Source of the DNA: Tubulanus polymorphus
Lineage: Eukaryota > Nemertea > Palaeonemertea > Tubulaniformes > Tubulanidae
DNA: 64,000 nucleotides
Assembly: GCF_964204645.1 (NCBI RefSeq)
Contig: NC_134026.1
Coordinates: 29,778,650 to 29,842,649, forward strand
Direction of reading: 5' to 3'
Positions 21,328-34,400 of the stretch are shown here, piece by piece. Within the stretch, counting starts at the first letter, position 1. Each line of letters opens with the position of its first letter. Made by a program: the position numbers and the translations under genes. Below the pieces are notes generated by a model, which made no database searches, was not told where the DNA came from, and saw only the letters and a program-made list of their open reading frames with translations.

Positions 21328-23324
21328 ATGATGGATGAACCAATGGATGACGCAATGTGTGATTCGACAACCGGTGAAATTGAATCATTTATTGATGGCG
21401 CAGCAGCAAACTCTGAAATTGAGCTGGAGGAAGATGCGGCTTCTTCATCTCTTGTTGTTTCATCGCCACCGCAGCATGATGATGAATTAACCCCTAAATT
21501 CTCTGTCCTGAAACCTGGTTCAGGCAGTATGAGTAAGTGTATTTCATTTTTATCATCAAAATTCATGTCAATTTCTGCCGAAGCCTGAACCTGAAGGATG
21601 ATATCCTCCTTGGTTGTTAAAAACTGAATTATATTTTTGAAAACAAAACCCTTCTTTCTTATTTTCTAGTGTTAATGAAGATTTCCGATGAAGATTACGA
21701 GAAAAAATATTGGCCGCGTTTGGACAGCGCGATTAATCAGTTATTGACAATGAAACCCGGAGAGTATATACCGATATCGTATGAACAGATGTATAGTTGT
21801 GTTTATAAGTGCGTATGTAAACAGTTCTCCGAACGTTTATACAACGATTTATGCCAGAAAATTACTACACATTTACAACAAATCAGCATTCAACTACAAA
21901 CATCAGTAAGTAACACAGTGAGCTCAAACTCCAGCTTAGCTAGTCGTGGAATAATCGTTATGATTATGAGTTAAACTTAATGAATTGAATCCCTACTTTG
22001 AAATTGGAACTAATAGAGATGACTAATGAAATAATGGGACAATTTATCTGATGACGACTTAGATTATATTTAAGAATCTAGGTTTCAGGCAATACGGTCC
22101 ATTTCTCAGTTGAAAATATGACTTTATATGTTGAAACATTGAAAATGAACTATAGTAAACCTCACCTATTTCCGGACAAACTGGGACCGGCAAAATTGGT
22201 CCGAGGTAACCGAAATCCGAGTTAACAAAAAATACGTAAGGAATTTCCTTATGTATTTCCTCAGTCAGAAAAAAAATGATTTCGTTTTGAGTTTCAGTAA
22301 GACAAGGTTTACAATAGTTTTCACTTCATAAGTCAAACTCATTACTGTGGAACTGGATATTTATTTCACAAGGTTCTTATTTGTGTTTCTTTCACAGTCA
22401 CATGACAGTAAATTATATATAAAAGAATTTCACAACGCATTGAACCAATATTTGAAGGCTCTCGGTGGAATTGTACCTATATTCAATTACATGGTAAGAG
22501 ATGAATCAATGTGTTGAGAATGCTTCTGGCGCCAGACTTCATTACATGTGAAATTTTTTTTATTTTCAGAATCGTTTTTATGTCGAGAATAAATTGCGCA
22601 CGGATTTGAAAGTTGAATTACTGAAATTATTTGCAGACTACGTTGCTGACAAGCACGTACCAGTAATACTGCGTAAGTCAAAAATTTGAATGAATTTACA
22701 ATCTGAACTGAAATCTTGTGAGGTAGTTTTTAGTAATGATTGTATGAATTGCAGCGTTAGTTGTAGAAGCCTCCTCTGAGCCGTTTACATTTCCTCCTGC
22801 GATGATGTCAACACTTGTCAGAAATTTGTATTCTCTAAAACCAGGTAAGGCATCGTTTTCATGAAATATGCTTCATTTAAGATATTCAAACTCGCTCGTA
22901 AACTATTTCAAACATTATGATTGAACATCCATTATTTTGAATATTTGTATTTGATAGAATTCTCACAAATGAGGCCGCACTTATTTGCCAAATATATCCC
23001 GAATGTGATGCCAGCTACAGCTGAATCGGATTTAACTCAACTAATAGAAGAAACTAAGCGTATGCAGAGAGATTTAAGGACTCATCCGCTTTTCATGAGG
23101 TGTGAAATATCTCGCAATTATTACAGTGCATTCATTGATAAATATTGAAAGAAACTTGAAAGTTATTACAAAAATATATTGCAGCGGAGATCAAAGCAAA
23201 AAACGTGGAATTGAAGATGATGCTCAAAGTAAGTATTGATCATTACATTTGATAATACCCATCCATATGAATGAATATTGGAGTATTTTATATTGCAGTG
23301 TGTACCGGTATTCCGATGTCATGA
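21328..23324 (+). CDS. CACUL1: CDK2-associated and cullin domain-containing protein 1
   Basis: In mammals CACUL1 binds CDK2 and promotes G1/S progression. It carries a partial cullin N-terminal-like domain. Exons: 21328..21532, 21670..21905, 22398..22493, 22570..22672, 22755..22844, 22958..23099, 23185..23228, 23299..23324, all in phase, giving 313 residues against about 369 in human. The acidic serine-rich N-terminus is followed by the family signature [19 protein letters not shown], then [17 protein letters not shown] and the cullin-like helices. The end DQSKKRG corresponds to human DQSRKRAG. The ATG chosen is the first in frame; the bases just upstream have no other ATG. The gene is divergent from the SLC5 gene and convergent with huntingtin. 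Confidence 0.93.
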
Positions 23325-25423
23325 CGTCTCTCCCACGCATTACTATACTACTCACAGATTACTTATAAATGTGGACGAGTTTAGTACTACTAATACTACT
23401 ACATCACTGCTTTATCCGTGAATCTGAAAAAAGGAATGTTAGAAACAAAACGACCCTTCCTTTTACTATTCGTTATTATATTACTAGTGAACGCTAATCG
23501 GATTAAAAACTTTGAACGCTAGATTTAGCAGATATTCAGACAATCATCACTTCTGGGATCTGATGAATCCCTTTTGCTTTGATCAAATCGACTTGCATTA
23601 TGTGATATGAATGAGTTGTGTATGAATTGAAGTAATTGTTTTTATATTAATTGTACCCGGTACATTAACTACGTGTATTTGATGAATATACATCATGTAT
23701 GTATCGATAATTGTTGATAAATAAATAACATGTATCTAATACTAAATACTAAGTGTTTACGGTTACTTAATCATCATTTCATCTTATAAGGTGCCTTTCC
23801 ATTAGATGAACTGACTCCGGAAATGCGAGTCTGTTACAATCTGCTGACCTCCAGACATTCAGCAGTTGTCTCTATGGGTATAAATGTTCTTTAAAAAAAT
23901 TTGATTCTATTACAACTTTGAACTATCTATAACTGATCTTCGCAGGGTTTTGCCTGAAAGTGGATAGATGTGTATTAAAGATCGTGACATAACGATGCCT
24001 CTTAAATGCATCTAGTTGGCTTCATTTAAAAAGATCTGTCATAAGCGCTCCCTCGTAAGTGAACTAGATCTGCCAAAGTTTCCGATGGAGAATTTAACGC
24101 TTTGAATCCAGCAATGATGAGACTGATTTCACGTACATGTGCGCAGATTATTTATTTCAATATTTGTAAATTGCTTTTAACACGGATACATACAATAATA
24201 TTCGTATACCATTATATATACATTCAGTATACATGTCTGTACATAATTGAACATTGATACAATATTTCAAAATTGCGGTTGTTAAGTACCTGTACCTACG
24301 AGTGAAGCAAGCAATATGAGAATCGATAAGCTATCACAGATATAAGCACCACATTGCTCAAACTATGATTTATTTCAATCTGCTGGTAACTCTCGGCTTC
24401 TCTCCAAACACTCCAAGCCCCGGCTCTCCAAACACTCCAAGCCCCGCCTCCCAAGTCCGATACAAGAAAACACAATCATAGAACATGTGATCATTTATAC
24501 ACAACAAAACAATGTGACTATTCACTACATAATAACCAGTATTAAATCATATATTCATTTCATGATTTTCCAGGAGATTCTATTTCCTTGAACTCCCTTC
24601 ATTAATGCATAAGTCGATATGCAGAAACCATTCAACAAGAACTAATCTATCTCAGTATGTTTAAATGCCATACACTGATCAGTATGCCCACTACAGTATG
24701 ACATGGTATTCAACTGGCAAAAAGGGCAATCAGAAAGAACTGCAATATCTTTCAAAAGGACGCTAACAATTCTGACCGTGGCACTGACGACATGGTCTTT
24801 AACTTCTTCAGTTCCGTTCATTTTTCATCAAATCATATCTTCTAGCCATTCTACATATAAAGTATAGTAAACACTCTAAGTACAGATAATAATTCATCCA
24901 TTGAGTTGACAAACAATCATACATCCAATCAATGTCATAAGATGGTCATGTTAAAGAAACAACAAAAATTCTGTACTTCGTAACGTGTAAGCAGTATTTT
25001 GTTGGTCCATGGGAAAATCACAGAAAAATGATGAAATAGTTGAGCATTTAATGTGCAAACATCAAACCATACATAATCTATATACTGGAACATGTAAATT
25101 AATAAATAAATAACATAATTTTCTCACAAAATGGTTACTGACATCAAACAAACCATGAGTTATTTCATCTCATCATACGGCAAGCGAATAACCAAGACAG
25201 ATGAAATAAGTTATATGCTATTCTAAAATATATCCATTCAAAAAAATGCATTCTCAGTTTGGAATATCAAGAATTAAATTTGAGTCTTTAACAATTGAAT
25301 GAACGGTACAGCGACATCATTAGGGCATTATTTACACTAATATTCATAAAATACCATTGATAACTGTGCGTTTTCAACCGGTTCGACCTCCCGTTGATAT
25401 AAGAGATGAATATTCACTGATTA
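23325..25423. other. Convergent 3' regions of CACUL1 and huntingtin
   Basis: This is non-coding apart from the possible exon at 23791. An AATAAA lies at about 23720 on the plus strand and may end CACUL1. On the minus strand the huntingtin 3' UTR should start below 25424. A 26-bp phrase containing CTCTCCAAACACTCCAAGCC is directly repeated at about 24410-24450. Confidence 0.5.
23791..23894 (+). other. Possible alternative terminal exon of CACUL1
   Basis: After a plausible 3' splice site (ATCTTATAAG) a frame stays open for 34 codons and reads FPLDELTPEMRVCYNLLTS and onward before TAA. It is in phase with the donor at 23228, so it could replace the short last exon 23299..23324. It has no homology that I recognise, and may be chance. 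Confidence 0.3.
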
Positions 25424-28400
25424 TCATTGTTTGATAGAATCGCGTCTGACGTTATGTAGACAGTCCATCAGATCACTGTACGGAGTATCGGGTAATGCTA
25501 CAGTTTGGAATGTCTGTAAAAACGCGCGTCGTTGAGTCTCATCTGTCAACTGACCGCGGAAATCTAGCGCCGAAAGACAAAACAATCTACGATCGACGGC
25601 ATCGAGACGTCCCATACGTTCAACTATATGCGGTAATCTAATCATTCAATCATCAAGGAATGATAAATAAAAACCGTCCGATTTACCTGATATTTCTAAT
25701 TGTAGTAGTTTTCAACGAAAATTAGAGTAATTTAACATAAAAAATAATAGTTTAATTGAAAATGAACTAGAAATTATTTCAAGAGTATTTTGATATTTTT
25801 GGGAGTAGAAACTACTCTCAAATAGTCGCATGCAAGTCTGATAAGAGGAAATTTTAAAATGGTATTTGTTGCAATCAATATGATTGAAATAAAAGGATAC
25901 AGTGCCCTCAGCCATTGGTTCGTAGATGAACTGATGAAGAAACAAGTAAAACTCCAAACAGCCATCGAGATAGGGGTACGCTGAGTGAAATTAGACAACG
26001 ATAGCATCACCCAGTCTCTTACTAATGTATGCTGACGCTGAGAATGTAATGTATTAAACACCTAAAATAATTAAAGAATTTATAATCAGTAATTGCCAGT
26101 GATATAACAATAGAAAAAGAAGGTCACACTTAACTCTTAACTCACAATTACAGAACTGGATCCTGATCATTTCATTATTCTACTAACGGCATTTGCCATC
26201 AAAAGAAGCTAACATAAATATTTCCTACATTACATTACCACCGGTGATCATTCTAGAAGATGATTTTACCTGAAATACAACTTTAGCCATCAGCTGCGGA
26301 TGCGGTTGTTGATTTGATAAGAATTCACCGATCACTTTATTCATGATATCTTGCGGCGGAAAGAAATCAGTGAGGAATGTTGGTAGAATACGCGTGATGA
26401 CCTGAGCTTCATGCGGGAATCCTTTACGTATTCGATCGAATAGAACCGTCACACGTTCCATAGCTGCGATTAGTGATTCCGGATCGGGAATCATCTTCGT
26501 ATTTCCATTCTGATAATCGGGTTCGGACATGAGAACTACGGGACTCCACTGATCGTTGCCTTTCCCTAAAACATCAATGATTAAATGCTAATGAATCACT
26601 CTAAGTTAACATAGGCCTTCAGTGTATGTCCGGGGTACAAAGCAAAACATTGTGTGACAGAATTTAGAAAATTGGGTCGAAGAAAATTGATACCCTGTTT
26701 TCATTTCTGCTGAGCTTAAAGTTGACCCAGCCAGCCGCCTATTATACCCTGTACATTAGTCTTTTGAAAATAGCTTTAGATACCATGACTTTTTCTACAA
26801 ACTCGGGTAATTTTGAAGTCGATTCCATAATTTTACATTTTCAATTCCTTTACCTTCCATTAGTGCTATTAACTCTGTAGATATTTACCTGAGTACATGC
26901 ATGTAAGTAATAGACCTAAAGCTGACATCATTCTTTGCGGACTCGGTAAACAGATTCTATCAACGCTCAGTTTGATAAGAGTATCGGCATCTTGAATACC
27001 GAGTACGTCTGACAATAGTAACCTCTCTAAACCACGCATTAGAGCTAAATACAGACATAACGGTAAATTCTCATCGGATGAGGAAGCTGCTGATATTGCA
27101 TACTGAAATATATACATTTAACATAATCATTTAATATTAGAAAATCAATCGCGGATACTAAAATACAGTTTCATGCGATCATTTCAAACCTGTAAAACCC
27201 TGACTGTAAAATCAGAATCTTTGAATTCATCTTGGAAATTCTCAACCAAGTAGAAAGCAGTGGACCACAAAACCATCATGTGCTGCTGACTTCCAATAAT
27301 ACTAGATTTCACAAATGATTAAAAATACTTAATTAGATGTGTCTAGATGAATATTAACACTAGTTATTAATGAAGTACTGACCTCGTAGTGCTGCCAAGC
27401 TGTTTAAGAATGTATTCAGTAAGATGAGGCACCAATGATTTATTGATGTCTGAAACACTGGTACCTCCCTCTAATATATATAAACTTCCATATAAGGCTC
27501 CAATTCGAGTAGGCAAGTGAGTACTGCGCAGAGCTGATTCAATAATCTTTATTATACGATCTGTTGTCATTTGTTCCTATAATCAAAAATATCTAATTGT
27601 AATGTTCGAATATTGCGATTAGGTGTTTTTTCAGGATTACCGGTAAATGAAAATATTTACAACAGTTCCAACTACGGCAGCAGCTTTACACAAAGCAACG
27701 ATCAGATATTGGTTACTGAGTTCATCCTCCAACGGATGAAGTCTTTGAACTTCGAGAAGCGTGTCTAAAATCATCTCAAACTGCTGACGATCAGTGAATA
27801 AATCCGATAAGGCCAACATCTATAAAACATCGAACAAATATTATACAAACAACTGTTCAGTAGAAATCACTTAGAAAAACTGATAGATAAATTCTTCGTT
27901 CATTGATAATGATTTACAGTGGAAAACCGAAATTCGGACTTTTAAATGAATTTTAACGTTTCTGTATATTTAACTCTTCATCCGCGACTCATTGCGAAGT
28001 TTAACCTTGTCATCAAAAACTATTTTCCTGAAACACTTACCGATTTCAGAACCTCATTTAACTGCATCAACGGTGTTTTTGGATTCGCATTCGGTGCTAA
28101 TAACTGTTGGTAAAGTTCCATGAGAAACTGTAAACAGGAATGGATATCGAGACCGCTGATTGATGAAGAGCGTTCTTTCATTAGAGTCGGACTCGGAGGA
28201 GAACCTTCAACGCTGTCATCCTCGTCGAAACTGACGTCTAACATTCCAACCAACGACCAAATAGATTCAACTGATAACTACGAGACAAACAAACAGTTAG
28301 TAAAAACAGTTGAAATGCACACGAAATGTAATGTAAGTAAAGTAAGATTACCTGACCCAGTCCGAAACCTTCGTATCCTATATCTCGGTCTATATTATTG

Positions 28401-31400
28401 TCAAATAGATATTTCAGTTTCTCCGAAGCGTGTCCCATTTGAAGGTACGGGTGATGCGTAATAATATCCGACCTTAAACAGATAAAGCAGCAATATTTCA
28501 GTTTATCAGTTAACCATCAGAATATAGGGACACAGTTTTAGGGCATTTCAGGGACTCGTACCTTTGACGACTTAATGTATAGATTTCTCTTTCCACCATC
28601 CCTCGAATAATTGCCAGTTTCTTTCCACATCTGAAATCATTTTGATAAATTTCCCTCATCGATGTTTTCTAATGCGTAGAGTACTGATGTCTATAGGCAG
28701 TAAATGAATAGTTACCTCGTATATAGAAATGCTAATGGTTTATCTCTGGGTCTGTGCTCGAATAGACTGTTACACGGATTACCGGAATTAGGAGTCATAG
28801 TCGACTGTACGAGTAACGCCGTAATACCACGAATAGCGAGTACAACGCACTGAGTTCTCTCAATCTCTTCCTACAATTCATCACTCAACATTTAGCATAC
28901 ATTAAATACCGGTAACACGAAGTCTGAAGCCGAGTATCCGTTCAAATACTACCTCGACTGATAGACGTATCTCCTCTTCGCCGTAGTGGACAGGATTTAT
29001 CACCCCTAATAAACACATCCACGTTTCCTCGAACTGTTGCCGATTCACCCATCCGAGCGTATTAATACGATAAATAAACTCGCGCAGAACTTCTTTCTCT
29101 TGCAGGTAATCTAACGGCAGAGGAGGCAATGCGGTTTTCGAGTCAGGATCAGGGGTAGGTAACCAACCCATACGCCATACGAGCGGAGGAACCCGAGCGT
29201 AACAGTTGACCAGCGGTAGTCGAGCTAAACCTATACATATAATAAACACTGGTCAGATACAGGCAGTAGATTAAATACTTATACGAGTAAAAATTCAAAC
29301 TATACTTTACCAATAATACAATTTCTCAGTGGAGACACCATGAACTGCGGTATTTTATTTTCTCGATGTCTTCCTTCCGTAGATAGATGTACTTTCAAAC
29401 ACTGTACGAGTTCTGATATTTGTCCGCAAGCGTGCAATAAGTAATCCGAATCTAGAAAAAAAAACCGCTTAACTTGAGACGTCGATTCAACTAAACGAGT
29501 GAAACGAATATGCGAAATTCTTTCGATTAGCTACCATCAGTTTGATCATCCTGACTATCCTGACGATTGATTATAACAAGTTTCTCGGTAGGAATTACCA
29601 ACACTGTATAAGAAATACAATAGACATTACAGTTATCTGTTTCAATTACAGCTACTTTTGTGTTTGAGAAATAATAATTCACCTGATGTTAGTAATTGAT
29701 GTACAGCGTTTATAGCTGAACAAACCCAAGTATTATATTCGGGTTGACTCAATAGTGAAGATAGTTGTGTATTCTGTAGAACTAATGACAGACATTGTAT
29801 TGATGTCTGAATCCTGTCCGATGATACAAGTTGGTCGTGCAATAACTTCCAATGTACCAACTGAAATTTACAGCACATTTACAGCATAGTTTTAGAAAAT
29901 TCCAGAGATTTCGTTGCTATCAGTTCTCGAAATCGATGAAATGATTTATGCATACCTCTAATGATAAAACGGAGAATCTGACGATGTCTTTTGCCGGTTC
30001 TGGTTTAATCTCTGCCTCCGAGAACAACAAAGACAACGAGATGAGATACCGAACAAGCGCGCTCAGAATATGAAACAGCGTTTCTTCGCATGACGTTTCG
30101 CAGAACACGTCCTCCATTTTCTCGCGATATCTCAGTTTACGTGAGCTGATATGATCTCGATACGTGATAACCTGATGAGGGTTCGGTATCAGGTTCACGT
30201 GTGTATTGATACGTCGAAACATCGTCAGTTTCGTCGCCTTTAACAATGGATCCATGTATTGTTCTATCGAGACGGCTTGTTGGAATGAAGTAGCGCTGTC
30301 TCGTGATTTATTAATCGTTATCAGTGATTTATGGACACCCAGTGCAACGCAAGACTCCAAAATAGACAAATTAAACTCCTGAAATATAAACAATACACGT
30401 TTTGGATAAAAACATCTATACAGCTCTAAGAATATACAGTAGCTTCACCCAATACAGACTTTTGACTTTTGCCGAAAATGAAAATATTTTCTTATTTCTA
30501 AACTTGTTTTTCCAATTGTTAACTCGGACTTCACCAGTTTGCCCGAGTTGGGCGAGGTTTACTGTATGTACATGTTCGAGGTTTTTACCTTGACAGTAAT
30601 TATTTGATGAATGTCATTATAATCCAATCTTTGAAGTAACATTGCGCATTCTCGAGGTCGCGGAGCGCTGCTGAAACATTGTTCCTTCGTTATAGACATA
30701 AACCATTCCTGAAGGGTTACATCATATATAAGTGTAATCCATGAACGGTATTCATACAACCAGTATTCAAAACTGAAATACTTACCCTGTTTAGGACGAT
30801 ATCGTTTGTACTGGATTGTGTAAGTACGAGAGGATGTGTTTTGTCAGCGGACAGAGTATTTTTACTCTCAGGACATAAAAGATTTCTCATTTTTGTCAGC
30901 AGTGATGAAAGTCTCGGATGTCTTAAGGTAAATGAAGCAATATTTAAACAAACAGGTGTCTGAGCTTGAATATTCAATAACCCGTACAATGATAAATACC
31001 TGATAACTAAACCATTAGACTTCATGAATTGTAGAAGTTTCTCTATATCCTCTAACGGTAGTTGATTATTACTATCCTCAACTTTTTCAGCGAGCAGCAT
31101 TTCAACTCTTCGACACGCGATCGTATCACAGATTCTCGCTACAGCCATGTGTTGAGTATGTAAGAATTTATCGATGAGTAACGTGAGCAGCGTTCCGCTC
31201 TGACTCAGGTGAATCGCTTCTAAACATTGTAACGTTTTCTTCACCATCGACGGCTGAAAATACCGAAAATACATACGATCTTAGTTCTATAGCCAATCTA
31301 ACAACTTAAGACTAGATCTTCATGGAATTTCAGAATCAATCAAAATCAGTTTAGATAGATATTTGCCTAAATAAGGAAAGGAACCGCATTTTCTTTACAA

Positions 31401-34400
31401 CGGTTTCTAAGAAGTTAAAAAATGGTCCGGAAACAACCAGAGAGGAACATACCCGGCCGAGGTTCTCACATCTCGAGTGTATAGCCTGAATGAATAATCC
31501 ACTCGCTGCTGAATTTCTGTGAATAGCGCTGATGAAATCTTGCACCGGAGGTTCGTAAGCCTGAGTTATTAAATCACCGACATGATTTATAATCACCCAA
31601 ATCATATGCTCCGCATCAGTCAAATTCTCACACTGAAAATAACACAATCAGTTCGTGAAAATTTCATTTGATCAATTTCTCATCTTACACATCATAGCGG
31701 ACCCTAAACCCTTACCACATAATCACAAAACAGCATCAGTCCACCTCTACGTACGACTTCTTGAGAACAGCTCAATGTACCGGGTTTCGACGGTTCTGCA
31801 GGTGGATTTGAATGACTGAAACAAAACAGACACGTCTGTCAACTGTGAACGATCATATATGCATTTGAACAGTGAATTATTTAGTTGAATTACCTCGGAC
31901 TGGACATCATATATTTCTGTGGAGTTTGCATGACTCGACTCCACCATTCCTGTTTATCGTAGTTTAACAGTATCAATATATTACACCACTGTAACGTGAA
32001 TGTAGGGTATTTTTCGGACAGCAATAAGAAATATTCATTGATCTGTTCGATGCTGTAGAACGAACACGTCGTCTTCTGACGAATAATACGCATCGTCGCC
32101 GTGGCAACACGTCGAAATTGACCTGCAAAAATCAAATAGGTAAGACTTAGATTGAAATTGTTTGATTTTATGCATGATCTAACAATCTTAACAAATTCTC
32201 CTGACTTCCCCCCGATTTTTAGCTCTTTTATAAAAATTCCTTGATTTTTTCCCCAATTTCCAGGTAAGCGGCCACCCTGAAGTGACTGTCAGTTCATGAG
32301 CGAAAAACCCACAAAGTTATATTACATGATTGTGGTATTTTGCTAATTCTTTTGATATATTGATTACAAACCTGATTGAAACATGTGAGTCATATAGAGT
32401 AATAGATGTGATAACTGTTGCCGTAGGAACATACTGTGTGCCTGTCCCGATAACAAGCAAGTGCATAAACGACTGAGTTCAGATGACACAGCACCAATCA
32501 CCTGCATCAATAATCTATCAATCAAATAAACAACTATTAGTGAAATCAGAAAATGTTAAAATGTCATTTAAATTGAATAAATAGATTTTGTTTCAAAAGT
32601 TTATAAATCTTTTGTCTATTTTCATCCCCCTCAACTGTCTGAGCTACAATCAGAGCATTAATAACAGGTTTGAGGTTTCTTATCATTTGAGAGGACAGAG
32701 AAAACAAACATTCGACTGATAGACTCAGTGACCACCAGGATTCGAACCCATGAACCCTGGATTGAGAAGACTACTGACCACTCAGACCCTGAGTATCTAT
32801 ATGTATTCAATATCGCTATAGTGAATGAATCTAACCTGGCGAGTAAATCCTCTGGTTGTTGACTAGAATCCGACTGTGTTTGAGATTGACAGTCAGTTTG
32901 ATCACGTCGTCCCATGTGAACATCAACCGTACACGAATACAGTTTCACCGATAAATTCAACTCTTGTAAACGTGATAAAACCGTCTCTTCTTTAGACTGA
33001 GATATCAATACTCTTAATATACTCAATACCATACATAACCATTTCTCCAATTGATTCACGCACGACTAGAAAATAAAAATCATTCTCAATTCAATCGAAA
33101 TCATTCTAGAACGACTGATTTTAAATTCCGATATCCGGAACAAAATCTTAGGAACAAAATCGATAATTTTGAAAGATAAGTTAATTACCGAGCACACATT
33201 CAAAATTTTGTTGTGGGTGTTTAATGTTTAAGCAAAACTTACCAAATCATACGGATCAGAGAAAAGAATTTTGAGTATAACATCGACAGGTCTGAAAACA
33301 CTTGGTGCAACTGATTCGAATAAACGATGTAAAACATCCAACGCGAGTTGACTGTCGATGTTTATTTGTTGTTTCGAGAGCATCGGTAAAATGACGTCGG
33401 TGACTTGACGCGAAAGTCTCTTCCATTTGTCTTCACTTTCTCTGTGACACTGATTCAATACGATAATCACTAATTCCAGAACCTTCAAACAATCATAACA
33501 ACATTCATTTTATTGTTTCAAACTCGTCGACCAGAATGATAAAGCGGGTTCGATTATTACAAACGGAGACCGACCTGATAGTAATGTATGAGTCGAAGTA
33601 ACATCGAAACGACGACTTCCCTTTGTGTATCTAAATCTTTACCGGCGTCGATTTTATTCGTTCTCATAATGAACAGATCGTGAACAATCGGTTGAAGAGC
33701 GGGAATCGCTAAAAAACATACAACAAATTACTAACCCTATCACCAACCTGTGGAGAAGATAATTACATTGCAGTGCGGTGTATCAGGGATTTACAGCTAT
33801 ATAACCTCTAAGCGCAATGCGCAGTATTGTTATGGTAAGCGGATGATACATTTTATAGTGGGGGGTACACGCATTAAACAGGGTTAATACAGTACAGAAA
33901 GTTGATGATTGCTGTTTGCTGCTGCTTACCGTGTGTTGTTGGTTGTTGACCACTGGCCATGATCCCGTCACAAAGTTGAATAACTTTAGGCATTCCGATG
34001 ATTGTTTTCGAATGATAACGTTCGTAAGATAGTAGAATCAGAAAGTGGAATATATGCGGGATCAGACTGTCCGAATTTCGGATCTGACCTTCTTCGATAT
34101 ACTCGAACTGCTTGATTACGAATCCGATGAAAATCTAGAAATATAAATCTTCGTGATGAGAAAGTTGTCTACAAAATGAGCGCCTCGTGGGAAGTGCCTC
34201 TTCTTACCTGATCAGAATCGAGTAAACAGTAATTAACGCGTAGTTGCACTAATTGAGCCAGTAAATCTAACACTTGTTCCTGTAATTCTAGCGAACTCGT
34301 AATCGTGTACTGTTTCAATGCTTTAATAACGAGTGGTTCGAACAGACGGATGTACGACGCTATCGAATTCTTATCCGTTTTACTGCCAGGTTTCAATATC

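Noticed and set aside
28120..28461. Plus-strand 113-codon frame inside huntingtin
   Set aside because: It is antisense to two huntingtin exons, and the conserved protein is on the minus strand.
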